NCBI GenBank assembly: GCA_947179485.1
Contig: OX359245.1
Coordinates: 20,819,067-20,883,066 of the forward strand
DNA length: 64,000 nucleotides
DNA from: Allacma fusca
Taxonomy: Eukaryota; Arthropoda; Collembola; Symphypleona; Sminthuridae
Reading direction: 5' to 3'
Shown here: piece by piece, positions 1 to 11,743 of the stretch
Layout of the letters: each line of letters opens with the position of its first letter
Position numbering within the stretch: the stretch's first letter is position 1
Program-made: the position numbers and the translations under genes
The notes under the pieces: model-generated
The model's database searches: none
The model's input: only the letters and a program-made list of their open reading frames with translations
What the model was told of the DNA's origin: nothing

Positions 1-642
1 CCCTTTATGGAGCGAACAGCTTTCTAAAACATTTGGCTATTCTATTATCAGGCCCATTAAAACATTGGAAAATGCAACTACTCCGGAGCTGTCTATCGAA
101 CTCTTTGGGTGTCCCGGTATCATGTGAGACAACCTGGACGAAGTTGGCAACGCTTTTTGACCTCCAGGAACTTGTAGGCAAATTTTCCTGCTATTATTTC
201 ATGCTTTAAAAATAGGATGCAAGAAGGGTTGTTAAGTTATCTACTTAGTCAACTTTTGATTTTGCAGGAACAACTTCAATCCCCCATGGCAGAGAATATC
301 TTTGAAGAATTCACCCTCCCGAAGAATTTCCTAGCATCGCCCACGATCATTGAAGCAACTCCATTCTCAGAGGTTCCCAAAGATATAGATACAATTGTTG
401 CTGAAATACATTCTCCGATTATCACCCCTCCAAGGAAAAATAAACGCAAAGGCTACCCGAAAAAAACGGTAGTGGAATTTTCTCCAACCATCAGCTCAGA
501 TGACTGTGATCCAGTTTCTATTGTGATCAATGTGGCTCCAGTGAAAACCCAACTTCGGAAGAAACTTTCTGTACCAATAACTCCACTCCAGAGATCAGCT
601 AAGATTGTTACTCGTAGGACCAAAATATTGCCAAATGATTAG
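1..642 (+). CDS. 3' end of an unrecognised gene (two last exons, partial)
   Basis: I see an open frame entering from the left edge (codons start at base 3) that runs to 173 and is followed by a GT donor at 174. A strong acceptor (pyrimidine tract, tttgcag) precedes 268, and the exon 268-642 continues in the same phase to a TAG stop. The joined tail is about 181 residues, with a hydrophobic N-terminal stretch and a C-terminal part rich in Pro, Ser, Thr and Lys with basic patches (such as PPRKNKRKGYPKK near 433-471) that could act as a nuclear signal. I recognise no domain. It is convergent with the Ly6-like gene on the other strand. An in-frame ATG at 217 lies in the intron and is unlikely to be the real start. 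Function unknown. Confidence 0.5.
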
Positions 643-968
643 AAATCTTGCAGTTGTATCAATTGATACTCTTGCAGTTGTTAAGAATAATGAATAATAA
701 TAAGGTACTTATTTATTACTCGTTTCTCGACATAAATTCTTGATAATACTGAGTAGATAAAAATGGTGTAATGAATTTCAGATTCATTGTGCCAAACATG
801 CACTGAAACTTAAATACGCTTTGTATGTTGATGAATTAAGTGCTTTATAATGGAAATTATGCATTTACGAATAGCTTGAACGGAAATCGTTTAGAGATAA
901 TTGCACAATTAAATGATATATAATCGAATCAATGGAAAACTATGTCAATATGTTGCCATAGCGGATAT
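643..968. other. Intergenic, AT-rich convergent 3' region
   Basis: No gene is seen. The stretch lies between the 3' ends of two convergent genes and holds AT-rich, poly(A)-signal-like runs near 690-715. Confidence 0.4.
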
Positions 969-2556
969 TTACAGTGTAAAAAAAGCCGAGGTTTGCGTTG
1001 CGCTCAAGATCACAAGCAACCAGGTGAGGATAAGGGGAAGGACCATTGTTGGTGGATGGTGGGGACAGCCCTGATTGCAACCATCCGTTCTACAGTAACA
1101 TAGGGTTGACTTCAGCACTACCATACTTGATGCCATTTCCTCTAATTGAATATTACCCGGACCGCTCTCCACACATTTCCTATCCAACTGCAAGTCTTTA
1201 GTTTCATTACGTTTCACAACTCCTAGCTTCGTTCCGAGCATCAAGTCGCCTAATTGGGAATTTTCCATCTTGACCTTGAACTCCTTCTTGTGTTTAAGGC
1301 AGTAGAGACCATCTACACGCATACATTGTAGAATCCACATAAATGTTTTTTAAATAATTATACTTTTCCTTGTTTTACAAGGTATTTTTATTTATGTACT
1401 ATTTTTCATAAATTTGCCCTTGCTAATAAGCTTCCTAATTTTGAACGGAAAGCAACAGTTTTTACACTTTTAGGTGTGCACAATAAATTTGAATACAGAA
1501 TCAGAATACTGTCAGAGTGATTCTAAAAGGAGCATTTTGCTCTTGCACTGACATTGTACATAGCAAAATTTGTAAATAATGTTGCCTCTTTAGAAAATTA
1601 ATTTAATAAAGAAGCCGGAGAGTAAATTGTTTATGCGTAATTACCTTATGATCAGGATGGGGCTTATAATAACAATAGTAATAGACTTCTAATATTGCTA
1701 GCACTAGATATGTATAGGTACTAGGTAGTGTTTCTGAACGGTACCAAAACATGGACTCGGCCCGACTCGTTTTCCCGAACCGAAAAAAATCTCAATTCTG
1801 TTCCCGAAACCGGAACCGATATTTTCGAGTCCGGGACATTTTTGACTTCCCGGAACCGATCCGGAAAATAAAAGCAGTTCCCGAACCGGTTCCGGTTCCT
1901 TTCCGAACCGACAGAAAATGTATATGATTCATTTTTATGGAAGTCAAAATTGTGTCACCTTTTCAAATAATAGTTGACAAATGCTGGCCAAATGCAGGTT
2001 TCGCGTTTTCATCCAAAACAGCAGCTTTAACAAACCCTTCCCGAAAACTTTCGGTTTTGATTTTTGTACCCGAAACCGGGCCGAAATTTGACGGTTCATA
2101 AACCGATGACCCGAAACCGTACCGGAACCGAAACCGAACCGGAACCTCGGGAATTCCCGATACCGAACAGAAACACTAGTACTAAGTAATTATAAAGATG
2201 AATGATGAGCCCATGAGCCCCTCAACAACGGCCATTTTGGCAAACCTGCTTCTTTGCTTTCATATTAAGTAGTAATTAATAACATGTGTAAATAATTATT
2301 GAAATGTTTCTATGCAAAAAGGCATTTAATAAGCAAGTTTTCTTTTTGTAGCAAAAAATATAACCTAACTTAAAATATCTCAGTGAGTTTCATATTACTT
2401 ACTTCAAAAACAATATTAGAATTTATTATACGATGGTAGCTATGTTTTGAGACTCACCTGTGAAGTCCTCTAAATAACTCTGATTAAGACTCTGCTCCAA
2501 ACATGGCTGCTGTTTTGACTCTGTCTTGAAATCCAGACAAACATAGCATTTGAGGG
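969..2556 (-). CDS. Ly6/uPAR-type three-finger protein, GPI-anchor tail (first exon not found)
   Basis: Two exons join in phase: 2556-2458 and 1312-969. The first begins with the Ly6 hallmark LKCYVC and the second carries cysteines leading to CYCRTDGCN, the family's closing C-x-C-x(4)-CN pattern. The protein then ends in a hydrophobic stretch of about 20 residues (LPLILTWLLVILSA), as expected for a GPI-anchor signal. I count nine cysteines in these exons; Ly6 domains usually have eight or ten. The acceptor before the first exon is in phase 1, so at least one upstream exon with the signal peptide is missing; I could not place it. Invertebrate Ly6 proteins act at the cell surface or in the secretory route. 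The intron 1313-2457 contains a hAT-like insertion. Domain call fairly sure; exact role unknown. Confidence 0.72.
1726..2178. mobile_element. hAT-like non-autonomous element with CCGAACCGG-word interior
   Basis: Terminal inverted repeats tagtgtttctgaacgg (left) and ccgaacagaaacacta (right) bound a 453 bp insert. It is flanked by an 8-bp duplication, gtactagg at 1718-1725 and gtactaag at 2179-2186 (one mismatch). Eight-bp duplications and TAG/CAG termini are typical of the hAT superfamily. The interior has no ORF and consists almost wholly of degenerate gaaccgg/ccggttc words in both orientations. It sits in the Ly6-like gene's intron. Confidence 0.8.
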
Positions 2557-2676
2557 CTGGAAGCATAAGATATTTCTATTACTTTTAATTCCAGTCCCAT
2601 CTGAAGTACTGCGTATATATTATTTTACATACTAAAAAGTAATTAGTCAATTATATTTTCCAATATAAGCTCCAGT

Positions 2677-2772
2677 ATATCGTTGGCTACATTTTAAAAA
2701 GTACCATCTTTTTTGACACGCATTTCTTGTTAAGGTCTCTGAAAATGGTACTTTTACAAATTTAGCTAAGTA
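2677..2772. mobile_element. Short MITE, relative of the copy at 54437-54538
   Basis: The left end cgttggctacattttaaaaa and the right end (gtacttttacaaatttagc) form a loose inverted repeat. The same left end, including the preceding cagtatat, recurs at 54430, so two copies of one family lie in the window. The right terminus here is more decayed and the target duplication is unclear. Confidence 0.45.
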
Positions 2773-3863
2773 TAACAAATATTACAACTGAAGTATGTTT
2801 TTTATTCGAAAAGGGAACGCCCATTATTTAATTTTTTAGCTTGATGTAATTAATTCTTTAGTTTCCAAATGGTATACTTAATTAACTATCTGGACGTGGC
2901 AAAAAATTTATTTCACATTTTTAGTATCATTTTGTTTTAGTTGGTTCCTGGGATTTAAGCTTTTTTGCTTGAAAAATTTAACGATTTTCGCAGTTTCCTT
3001 TGTAATACATTTTACTATTATAAACCACTTTTTTATTAGCTATTTTCTGAGTTCAATGGCTTGGAAGTTACAAAATCTCCTTCCATTCGTTTCGGATGTT
3101 GCAACAAGTTTTAGGGAAAATCCGAGAATCATAAATGATATATATGGGGGAAATATCATATGGTGAAATATTGCACTGAAAAATATAAAATGCAGAGCCG
3201 TGTTTGGGTATGAAAATTGGTTATATAAACTTCGTGAGAAAAGTTCGAATCGACCTACCATTGGAAAGGGAGAATAAACTGCCCACACTCAAGAAGAAAA
3301 TGAGTAGGGATTCCATGTTGAATGCAATGGAGCTTAATGCACTTACAGAATAAAAATGTCAATGTTACAGAATGTATAACGAAATAACACGGTTCTGCCT
3401 CCGGAATCCAGAGTGTCCCTGGAAGGAGGTTGGATGTGAACTGAAGAAAAATCGCTTTTTCGGAACATCTGTCGGAAATGTTATGGTTATGGGCCAGTGA
3501 CATTGGATATTATAGGGGGTAAACAAATAGATGAAACTTTGCGTGCTTGCTGGGCTTTAGGCGAAGGAGTTGGTACTGGCTGCTGAGCGAAGTAATCCTT
3601 TTATGATCGTGATGAATTATGATAAATATACATGGAACAAATCCTTATTCACACTTTCGTACTCTTTTCGTATGCTATAATTATATAAACCATAGATTTT
3701 CTATAAATATAAGGTTCAGTGAGAAATGCAAGTAAAACGAGAAAAAAGCAATGAAAAAATATCGATTACAATCTATTATGTATGCAAGGTCCGTATAGAG
3801 GAGACAAAGTGGTTGGATGCTGGCAGAATGCAAATATCAACTAAATGTGAAGGGTAAACATTT
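2773..3863. other. Gene-poor stretch
   Basis: Short ORFs on both strands lack any recognisable domain. On the + strand 3372-3500 reads a 42-codon frame with a C-x5-C-x6-C pattern behind a possible acceptor, too little to call a gene. The missing first exon of the Ly6-like gene could lie here. Confidence 0.3.
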
Positions 3864-3869
3864 TTTATT
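3864..3869 (-). terminator. Poly(A) signal of the ING gene
   Basis: AATAAA on the minus strand about 85 bases past the stop codon of the PHD-encoding exon. Confidence 0.5.
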
Positions 3870-3953
3870 CGTGAAAGAGCAGAGTGCATATTATGCTAAT
3901 CTGTACATTCCATTGATCTTTTCCAGGGGTTTTGCACTGCAAACAAATTCCCG

Positions 3954-6020
3954 CTAATCCTCTTTCTCCCGGTTGTACTGCTCCAACTCCTGAATTATCA
4001 CTTCCCGGGGCTTCATTACATTAGGGCGGTCACCCCTACAGCGGGGACAGTACCACTTTCCTCGTGGCTTTGAGCTGAGCTGTACACACTTGAAGTGGAA
4101 CCACTCCATTGGACAGAGATCATTGTCGCAACCGATCATGTCTCCGTAGGACATCTGAATAATTACAAAAAGAGATTAAATTGTACTTACATATCTGAAT
4201 TTAAGAGTTCAGTTAGCAAAAACATTACAACCAATAGTTCTAGTTTTGCAAAAGTTTATTATTTTTTAAAGCTGATTGTTTTTTTCTCATGGGACTCAGA
4301 GGCTCAATCAGTAGAAAATTGGCATAACTAAAGCCCAGTCAGGTTTTGTTCAAGCTGTGATTACTTTATAGTGCTAATTATACATGTATACTTCATACGT
4401 TCCAATCAGTGGGGACGTAGTTGCCCCTGGAACAAAATTTGGGGTTACATCATTTTGCTTATAATAAAAACATATGTAGATCATTTGACACTGTATCCAA
4501 AAAGCATTCAAACCTTATTGTCTCTTCACCGACGATATGCTTTCAGAACGTATGTACTCGTTCTGACTGAGAGACAACCGTGCTACAAAACTACATCCAT
4601 TGTGCCTACACAGAAAGGTCCCGGTGAACATATAGAAAGGTCACTTGCCTCGTTACAAATACAGTACTTCGGTTCATCAAGTTCCTCATTGTGGTCCTGA
4701 CTTGGCATTGCTTCATCCTGAACTTTTCTTCTCTTCCAGCCACGTTTCTTCACCGTGTGCTGCACTTCCTTCAAAGGACTGAAATTGCATGCATCGACAA
4801 CCGCATCTTTTCTTGCATCGGGACTGTTGTATATCCTTGCATCGATTTCCTTCGCTTTCCTTGTGCCAGCTTCCTTAAACTTTCCAGCATCTATTTCCTT
4901 GTTTCCAGCATCCGTTTTCTCAAACTTTCCAGCATCAGTTTCATCTGTAGGCATTACCTCAATTCTTCCAACTTTGTCAATATCTGCACATTTAAGCTTC
5001 CAATCATCGATTACTTTCAACATTTTTGAACTGTGATTTTTCCATCCGTCCATGTCGTTCACCTTCCCGACATCGAATCTACTCCTTGCTTCAACATTGT
5101 TAGACATCCCAGCATCGTCATTACTTCTTTTGTTGGCCTGGGAACCTTTCGTTGAATGGCTACCATCGCCAAAATCCTCAGAAGACCTCGACACATAAGA
5201 AGAATTAGACATGGCCTCTGTGGAACTACTAGGAAGAGTTAAATTCCGCCGAGTTTTACGATTCGTACAAGGTTCTAAACAGGTCTCAGCTTTGCGCTTT
5301 CTACCTTTCGACCTACGACCAACCTTCCTCTCAGCAGCAGAATGCGCTTCCGCAGGAGGTTCCGGTTGTGAAGCTGTACATTGAAAAAATGATAATTATA
5401 CCCAGCAAACAACATGAGAACGGAAATTGAACATTCACTTAATTTATATTACCTAATTTGACTCGACGTTTCACAGATAATTTGCTAGACTTGCTCCGAT
5501 CTAAAATGACTTGGACCTTCTCCCCTAGATATTTTTCTACTTGCCTAGCTTTCCTCTGCTTATCCCGAGCTCTATCCGACGCTACGGTTAATACTTGTTT
5601 CAGCTTATCAATTGCCAGTCCGTCCACACGGCTTGCGTTCGTCAATTCCTCAAGGACTTGCAGGCAGTCTGTGGATATAGTAATGTATACTTACGTGGAC
5701 AAAATTATTCAAACGTAAGTAAATGGAGGAGTGTAATTTCGACTTCTGGTTTATACAGCCTTCGAAAGTACATAATACATCCAAACGTATTCAATTTCTA
5801 CGTTCTATGTAATTTAAAAAATTGCTTTCGGCATCATTCATGTAAGTGCGCATTTCCCTAAATGTGAGCACTACAAGACTACAAGCTACTGCAATAAAAT
5901 GAAAGCCCATGAAGTATTATTGACATCATTTTTATTTTTCCTACTTACGTTCATACTCGGTGTCCACTTCTTTCATGGCATCCATTGCTTTGACAATATG
6001 ACTTGGCATATTAGCTTTCC
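3954..6020 (-). CDS. ING-family chromatin reader with C-terminal PHD finger
   Basis: Four exons join in phase: 6020-5949, 5668-5453, 5373-4649 and 4154-3954. The first two encode the helical ING N-terminal domain ([16 protein letters not shown]..., then CLQVLEEL...). The third is a long basic, low-complexity linker with repeated DAGKF-like units. The third/fourth junction gives [17 protein letters not shown] and then EWFHF and [15 protein letters not shown] residues, a complete C4HC3 PHD finger of the type that binds H3K4me3. The PHD is split by a GC-AG intron (donor GAG|GCAAGT at 4648). ING proteins recruit histone acetyltransferase or deacetylase complexes in the nucleus. The very N-terminus is unsure: 6020 starts in phase 1, so an upstream exon is implied, although the ATG at 6009 could serve. 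Human ING proteins are about 240-420 residues; this is about 405. Confidence 0.85.
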
Positions 6021-6933
6021 CTGCAATAGCGGTTCCTCCGACTTTACTTACAAAGCAACAAATAATGAATTTAATAAAAAAGACCACAATATTCTCTACA
6101 TAATTATTAAATAGTACTTGCAACGTGTGTTAGTATGCGTGGTCCCGGAGCGAGGGGTACTGGTGTAATATTATATTTTACACACGATTATTACTCAACC
6201 ATTACTTAAAAGAAATAGCGAAACGAAATATTTTGATTCGGCTCTATAAGCCAACTATAAGTGTCAAAATATCCGGAGATCGGGAGATCGCTTGTATCCG
6301 GAGGTCGCCAAGTAACCAACCCACCACAGATTACGTACACACCACCATATGGGAAGGTGGGAAGTAACACAAATGATATCACCAGCGTAGTAGGTAGGCT
6401 AAACCGGGATATAGTGACAGTAAGTGACATAGTGGGTGGGTAAATTTTTCATTACATGATGTCATCGTTGTATGTTGTTAAATACATCTATCCTCACTAC
6501 AACAAATTATTAACAAACATTTTCAGGAAATAAAATAATGCCCTAATGTATTAACTACAATGAAAACAAAAATAATTCCATAAGATGTTTTCCTCGTTCA
6601 TGATGAACTCTGAGCCGATCAATCGTGACTGTGGTCTAATTATGAGATGAAATCCCGAAATCCTATTCCTTTCGCGAAAAAAAAGATGGACGCTAAAGTG
6701 GAATGCATTGTTTATTTTTACGCTTGTAATTATCAATCGACGTGGATTCAAAATTACCGACTACTCCGACATTTCCAACAAACAATGCGCATACATGATA
6801 TCACAATCCAAGGAGGGTGGGTGGCTGGACTAAAAAATGATTCCCAATGATGAAGGGGTAGGGGAGTAGCAAAATGCCTGCAACTGTGATGATGTCATTT
6901 GTGTCACTCCCCTATCCTCTCATTTTCCATTTA
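6021..6933. other. Gene-poor region with decayed repeat ends
   Basis: No gene is seen. Near 6350-6460 and 6840-6930 are degenerate pieces with the motif ca(c)aaatgatgtcat next to gggag/ctccc runs. The same motif forms the ends of the composite at 35178-42185, so these may be remnants of that family. Confidence 0.3.
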
Positions 6934-6971
6934 CAATACTGCTTGGGGGCCGTACAAATATAACGTTATCA
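6934..6971 (+). repeat. Left terminal inverted repeat of the two-gene element
   Basis: Pairs with 11744-11780; the inner 19 bases tacaaatataacgttatca match exactly. Confidence 0.8.
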
Positions 6972-7397
6972 CAGATTGGACGATTTTGAAAGCATGTGTG
7001 ACTATTGTTAACAGAGTTAGCTTTTGTGGAGATGACCACCTACTGTTAACGTTATCCTTGTATCGTCAGGACCGCCATGACTTAAAATTTGAACATTTCA
7101 ACGTTCACCCTTCATTTCATACGAATGAAACAGTTTCTGCACCATTTTGAGTTCAATGCTCAAAGAACTTTTTAGGAATTAAGTTTAGATTCCAGTGAAG
7201 CTTACATTTTATAATAATTAAAGAAAGTCTGTTCCCGTCAGTAGTCAAGGAGTGGAAAGGTAAAACTATCAAATTTTTAAATAAGTAGTTTCTTATGAAT
7301 AAATTATAATTATTAATTTGAATTCATAAACTGTGACAAGTAAAATTGCATTTTGGTTTAAACCATCAATAATTTCATTCTAGATTTTGTTAAGACC

Positions 7398-8683
7398 ATG
7401 GGGGATGAGAACACCTGGACTGCTAAGGTAATATTTGTGCACGGAAAGATTTAAATGTTAAGGGAGACAGTTGTTTACTTTAATTTTTGCTTGTTAATGA
7501 CCAGAAAAATTCCTAACAATTTTTGGTAATAAAATAATTAGTGAAGGGATAAAGTTAAAGCTTGCTAGAACTAATATTTACAATCCAACTAAGTTTCATG
7601 AATTCATTCTGGAGTTTACGTTGCAACACATTGCTTGTAATTAAAGCTATGTATCACCATAAACTCATACATTGTATTTCATTTTAGGAAGAAACCATTG
7701 ATTGGTTCGCCAGTACATCACCGGCTGCAAGGATGATATTCCTGAAATCGCTGATTTTCATACTTCCGGAGGATGAGCTAAAGACAGTGAGTAACTACAT
7801 TTCAAAAGCAAAAGTTGAAGCAAAGCGGAAGAAATATGAAGGGTCCAAAAAATTAATCCGGCCAAAGTTGAAAGTTGTTTCAGCAGCACAATCAGTTCCT
7901 ACAGGGTCAGAACCAAAAGGGTCAGTACCAACGCGAAAGGTATTGACTGGACCACAATCAGTTGGATCCGTTCCTCTTGGGTCAGTACCTCATGGGTCAG
8001 TACCATTACCACTCATTCAGACGGACTTAATACTGCCAACTCAAGAAGACACAGGATGGTGGAAGAAGTTCAAACCATCACAAGTTTTGGCATTTGATTG
8101 CGAACACATTCATTTAAAAGAACTTGAAGGGGAGAAGCGAATCAAGTGTGCTGAAATTAGTATTGTAAACAATAAGCTGCAGGAAATATATTATTCCAAG
8201 ATTCAGTGGCCTGCTGGAAGCTTTATAACAAGCAAGAGACAAAAGCTAATAAATGGGTACGATTCACATTCTTTAATTAATGGAGAACCCTGGGAAATTG
8301 TTAGGAATAAAGTGAAGGAGATTTTTAAAGGAAATTTGATAATCACATGCGGCGGCACTACTGATTACGGGGGGTTGGGATTAGATCAATACGACTGCTC
8401 CGAATTTGATCGCTTCGATTTACATCAGCATTTTAAAAAGCCGGCAGTCAATCAATTTGGAATTTCTGATGATTTGAATCTCCAACCCATCGGACTTCGA
8501 TCTCTGTATCACTACTATTTTCATCAAGATATACAGTCAGGAATTCACAATTGTCAACAGGATGCTAAAGCTACAATGCAGTTGTTCATGGAAGTGTATG
8601 TGAAAAAAGAAAAAATCACCAATCTCAGTTCAAAAGTAAACACCAATGGACTAACTTATGCAAACATTCCAACGATTCGATAA
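7398..8683 (+). CDS. DEDDh 3'-5' exonuclease (REX4/ISG20-like) carried by the element
   Basis: Exon 7398-7427 (ATG, 10 codons) splices by GT-AG to 7688-8683 in phase 0, giving 341 residues. Residues 1-75 are basic; about 80-130 are a Pro/Ser linker with repeated GSVP units. The exonuclease fold follows: Exo I AFDCEH (D-x-E, about residue 147), Exo II with FDRFDLHQHF (about 255-265) and Exo III GIHNCQQDA (His and Asp, about 295-302). These are the DEDDh residues of RNase T/REX4/ISG20 enzymes, which remove 3' nucleotides from RNA or single-stranded DNA using two metal ions. It ends 79 bases from the end of the transposase gene, tail to tail. In the element it could trim transposon ends or act on RNA; that is inference. 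The first in-frame ATG of exon 2 (7733) is not needed as a start. Confidence 0.8.
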
Positions 8684-10436
8684 TGGTTTTAATTAATTAA
8701 AAGTTGAATCATAAATATAAACTTGTTTCAGCATTTTATTAATCTTTATAGCATAGTATGTATTACAACTCAACAAAATCAGAAACAAACCATTCGTTCA
8801 TATCTGTTATAATCCATATATTATCATTCGTTGTTTGTTCATCGCAGTTTGGGCCAGTACCTAATGGGTCAGTGCCAGGGTCGTCACTATTAAGACTTGA
8901 CGTTGTAATTTCTGGTGTATATAATGCATCAGTACCGTTTTGAGATCCATCTTGGTCAGTATCATTCACAACAAACGCAGTATGAGAAATTTCTTGAGAT
9001 CTGTTTGTTGATTTCTTAGCCTTATGGATTTTTCGATGCTGCTGAACACTTGTTTTAGAAGGAAAATAAATCTTACAAGCTGGACATATGCGCTCTTGAA
9101 CCTTCCCCTGTAAAGAAGGGCAGTCGAAATCATAGGGAAGGTCTGTATTTTTTTCGAGATTCCATAATACTATTCTTGAAGTCAAGCCTAAGTATTCTCC
9201 CAATCCTGGAACATCTGGTGAAACGACAGTTAGACCTTCATGATCTCTGTTGTATCGCAAGGGGGGTGGAAGAAATCCACCAGGTAAAACTTTCTTGATA
9301 TTGGTTTTTGGAGGTTTACAGCAAAGTTCGTTTCCACACTTCAATATCTGAAGTAGATACTGGGATTGACGAACATGTTCTGCTTTCCATTGCTCCGTTT
9401 CCGAGCCATAAAAACGAACTACATCCGTATTAGGGGGAATGTATTCAGAAAATACATCGAATCCATCGATACTTGTCTGATTCCAAACTGATGACAATAC
9501 TTCTCCTGCTTTTTGAAAGTTTTTAAGCTCTAACTCACAATCAGTGGTTCTTCCTTGTGAATCCAAATGAGTGCCATAAAACTCTTGGGGTAGAATGATT
9601 CCACTTAAATCATGCGATAATGGAGCCATACGTCTCTCGACAGGATTAAAAGCTGAATGATGAGGAGCGTTAGCTGCAATAAATATTGCATCCAAATCGT
9701 ACATTTTGAAATGCGAAATCGCTGCCAAAAGGGTTTTTGGAAATCTTGGGTTCTCATCAGGACCTCCGTCAACCATTACAATAAAAATTGGTTTGGCTTG
9801 ATTTTCTGGTACTGACCTTTCGGTACTGACCCCGTTCATTGTGAATTGTGAGAAGTTCTCCAGTTCCATCAATCTTCGGAAATCGTGGCAATGAGATGCA
9901 GCTGTACTGCTGTCATGCTTTCCACTACGAATGGCGATGTATGTGGGTCCCGAATATCCAAGTTTTCCGGAACAGTTAAAAGATAGTGCTGCATAAACAG
10001 AAGGAATTAGCTTATGTTTCGTTGCAACCACCCAATCATGATCTGGTAGTCTGATCCTATACTTCAAGTTCATCAAAATTGGTGCTTGTTTGTTAGCTGC
10101 AGGCAAACCAAGAGGAACTCTGGCTTTGTCATCTTGACTAAGGGCAAACACATTCACCGGCCCGAATAGTTCGGCAAGTTGCCTTAAATTTTTCATTGTC
10201 TCAGCAGCAAAATGTGAGTCTTGATGGTCTTTTCTTGCATTATTTTCAGCTCGAACTATTTTCACTGGAACAGTTGTTACGTGGCGCTTTCCCTCAATAC
10301 TGTTCCACTTTCTTGGAATCAATCTCAAATATAGACCTGATCTGCTGAGTGAAAAACCTATCAAACAAAACTCTGGTATACTAATTATGAAATTACAATG
10401 CAAATAAAGGGTCAGTGCTTTTATGAGCCAGTACCA
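7904..10436. repeat. Dispersed 11-mer gggtcagtacc in both orientations inside the element
   Basis: Exact or near copies on the + strand occur at 7904, 7919, 7979, 7994, 8851, 8866, 10409 and 10426; in the opposite orientation at 9808 and 9822. In the exonuclease gene they encode GSVP. In the transposase gene and its intron they lie in either orientation, so a protein repeat alone does not explain them. Confidence 0.65.
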
Positions 10437-11334
10437 AATTATCTGACCTTTCAGAAGAAGCTGTTGATGTAGATCATCAATTGTGCGACAGCATCGTAGC
10501 GATTCATCCCTTCGTTTTGGATCAGCACTTGTTGAAATATTAACAATATCGACAATCGTTTGCAGTAATAAAGGTTGACCCTCTTCTAGTCTTGGTCGTC
10601 CAGAATATTGTTCCCTCATTAGTGGTGATAACTCAGGATGCTGTTCAATTAACTTCGCCTTTTGCATTCTTTCCTTATGCCTAAGTTTTGTCATTGCCGA
10701 CGCACAACTTTTCAACCTATTTAGACGTTGCCGTTTCACTTTAAGATCCTTTTCTAACGTTTTCTTGCCTCCCTGTGTTATTTCTTTAGGCAGTCCGCAT
10801 TTTTTAAGTCCGTCTAGTTGTTTCTGGATGTCTTTGATTTGAGAACGCAGAAGAGCTTGAGCTGGTGATTTTCTTGTCTTCTCAGGAGCATAGTACATAT
10901 CGGTGCGGGTTGGAACCTCATCAGTAGATTTAGATGTTTCTCCGGAATTGTTTACGACCACAATAGTAGGCTCTAAAGGAACAATATTGCATGGTTTTTG
11001 TATCTGTCGTTGGGCTGCTTTCAGAAAAGCCGAGGCAATGGTTTGTTGACTTTTTCGCTTTAACTGCAGCTCATTGATTTTTTCCTTTACATCGGACAAG
11101 TTGTCTTTTCTTTCTCTCCAAAAGTTTTGTACAATTGTTTCAATGTCACCTTCTGTAAGTTTGTAATGTTAAAGTTATTTTAATACAACTTAAAATCAAG
11201 CTTTTGTACTGTAATGGACGTGTGTTCTTTAAAATTGTATTCTTACTTTTTTTATTCGGATAAGCTTCTTTCCATGTTTTTCGTAACTCGTTCCATAGTG
11301 AATGCTTTTCAGTTCGAGCAGACATTTTTGACAT
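8763..11334 (-). CDS. DDE transposase-like protein with C2H2 zinc finger
   Basis: I read three exons, 11334-11247, 11152-10448 and 10357-8763, phases consistent, 795 residues, no frame breaks. The 90-nt intron 10447-10358 has no stop, so the frame also reads through it; removing it yields KGFSLSRSGLYLRLIPR, which fits the family as I remember it. Order: a short Trp-rich N-terminal segment (KHSLWNELRKTWKEAYP), a Lys/Gln-rich coiled-coil-like region (about 45-170), then an RNase H-like core with ALSQDDKARVP (about 336), IVMVDGGPDENP (about 458) and FNPVERRM (about 503) as a probable D-D-E triad. A C2H2 finger CPACKIYFPSKTSVQQHRKIH lies near 690-710. It probably recognises and cuts the element's TIRs in the nucleus. 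A minus-strand AATAAA at about 8733-8738 follows the stop. Superfamily not assigned. Confidence 0.78.
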
Positions 11335-11743
11335 TGACCCATGTAGGTACTAGTCCTTTGTAATGTTAATTGCACCAATGTTGCTACAATTTAAATTGAG
11401 CTTTAGAATTAGTCACATTGGACAGCCGTCTCGGGCTATTGAATGTCATTACATATATACTTGTACTGTAGAAATGGTAGCTTTATGTAGTGAATGCATT
11501 TATTTATTAAACAATGATTTCTCCCGGCAATTTTCTGTAGTTCGTAGCTCAGTACCGCGATGGCGTACTACTACCAGTTTTATACTTGGTAGTACTAGGT
11601 ACTAAGCATTATATAGATATTATCGGGAAAGGTACTTTCATGAATATTTATACCGACATTTGTGTTAACGTTATCATGTGGATTTCTGACCTATGTGTGT
11701 AGTTACAATGGTTAGACTTTCCCAGTTTGACGACCCACCTCAT

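Noticed and set aside
3190..3500. Possible small gene with C-x5-C-x6-C
   Set aside because: The two open pieces cannot be joined with a plausible donor, and no family is recognisable.
6899..7150. 83-codon frame across the left end of the two-gene element
   Set aside because: It crosses the terminal inverted repeat and lacks any domain or splice support.
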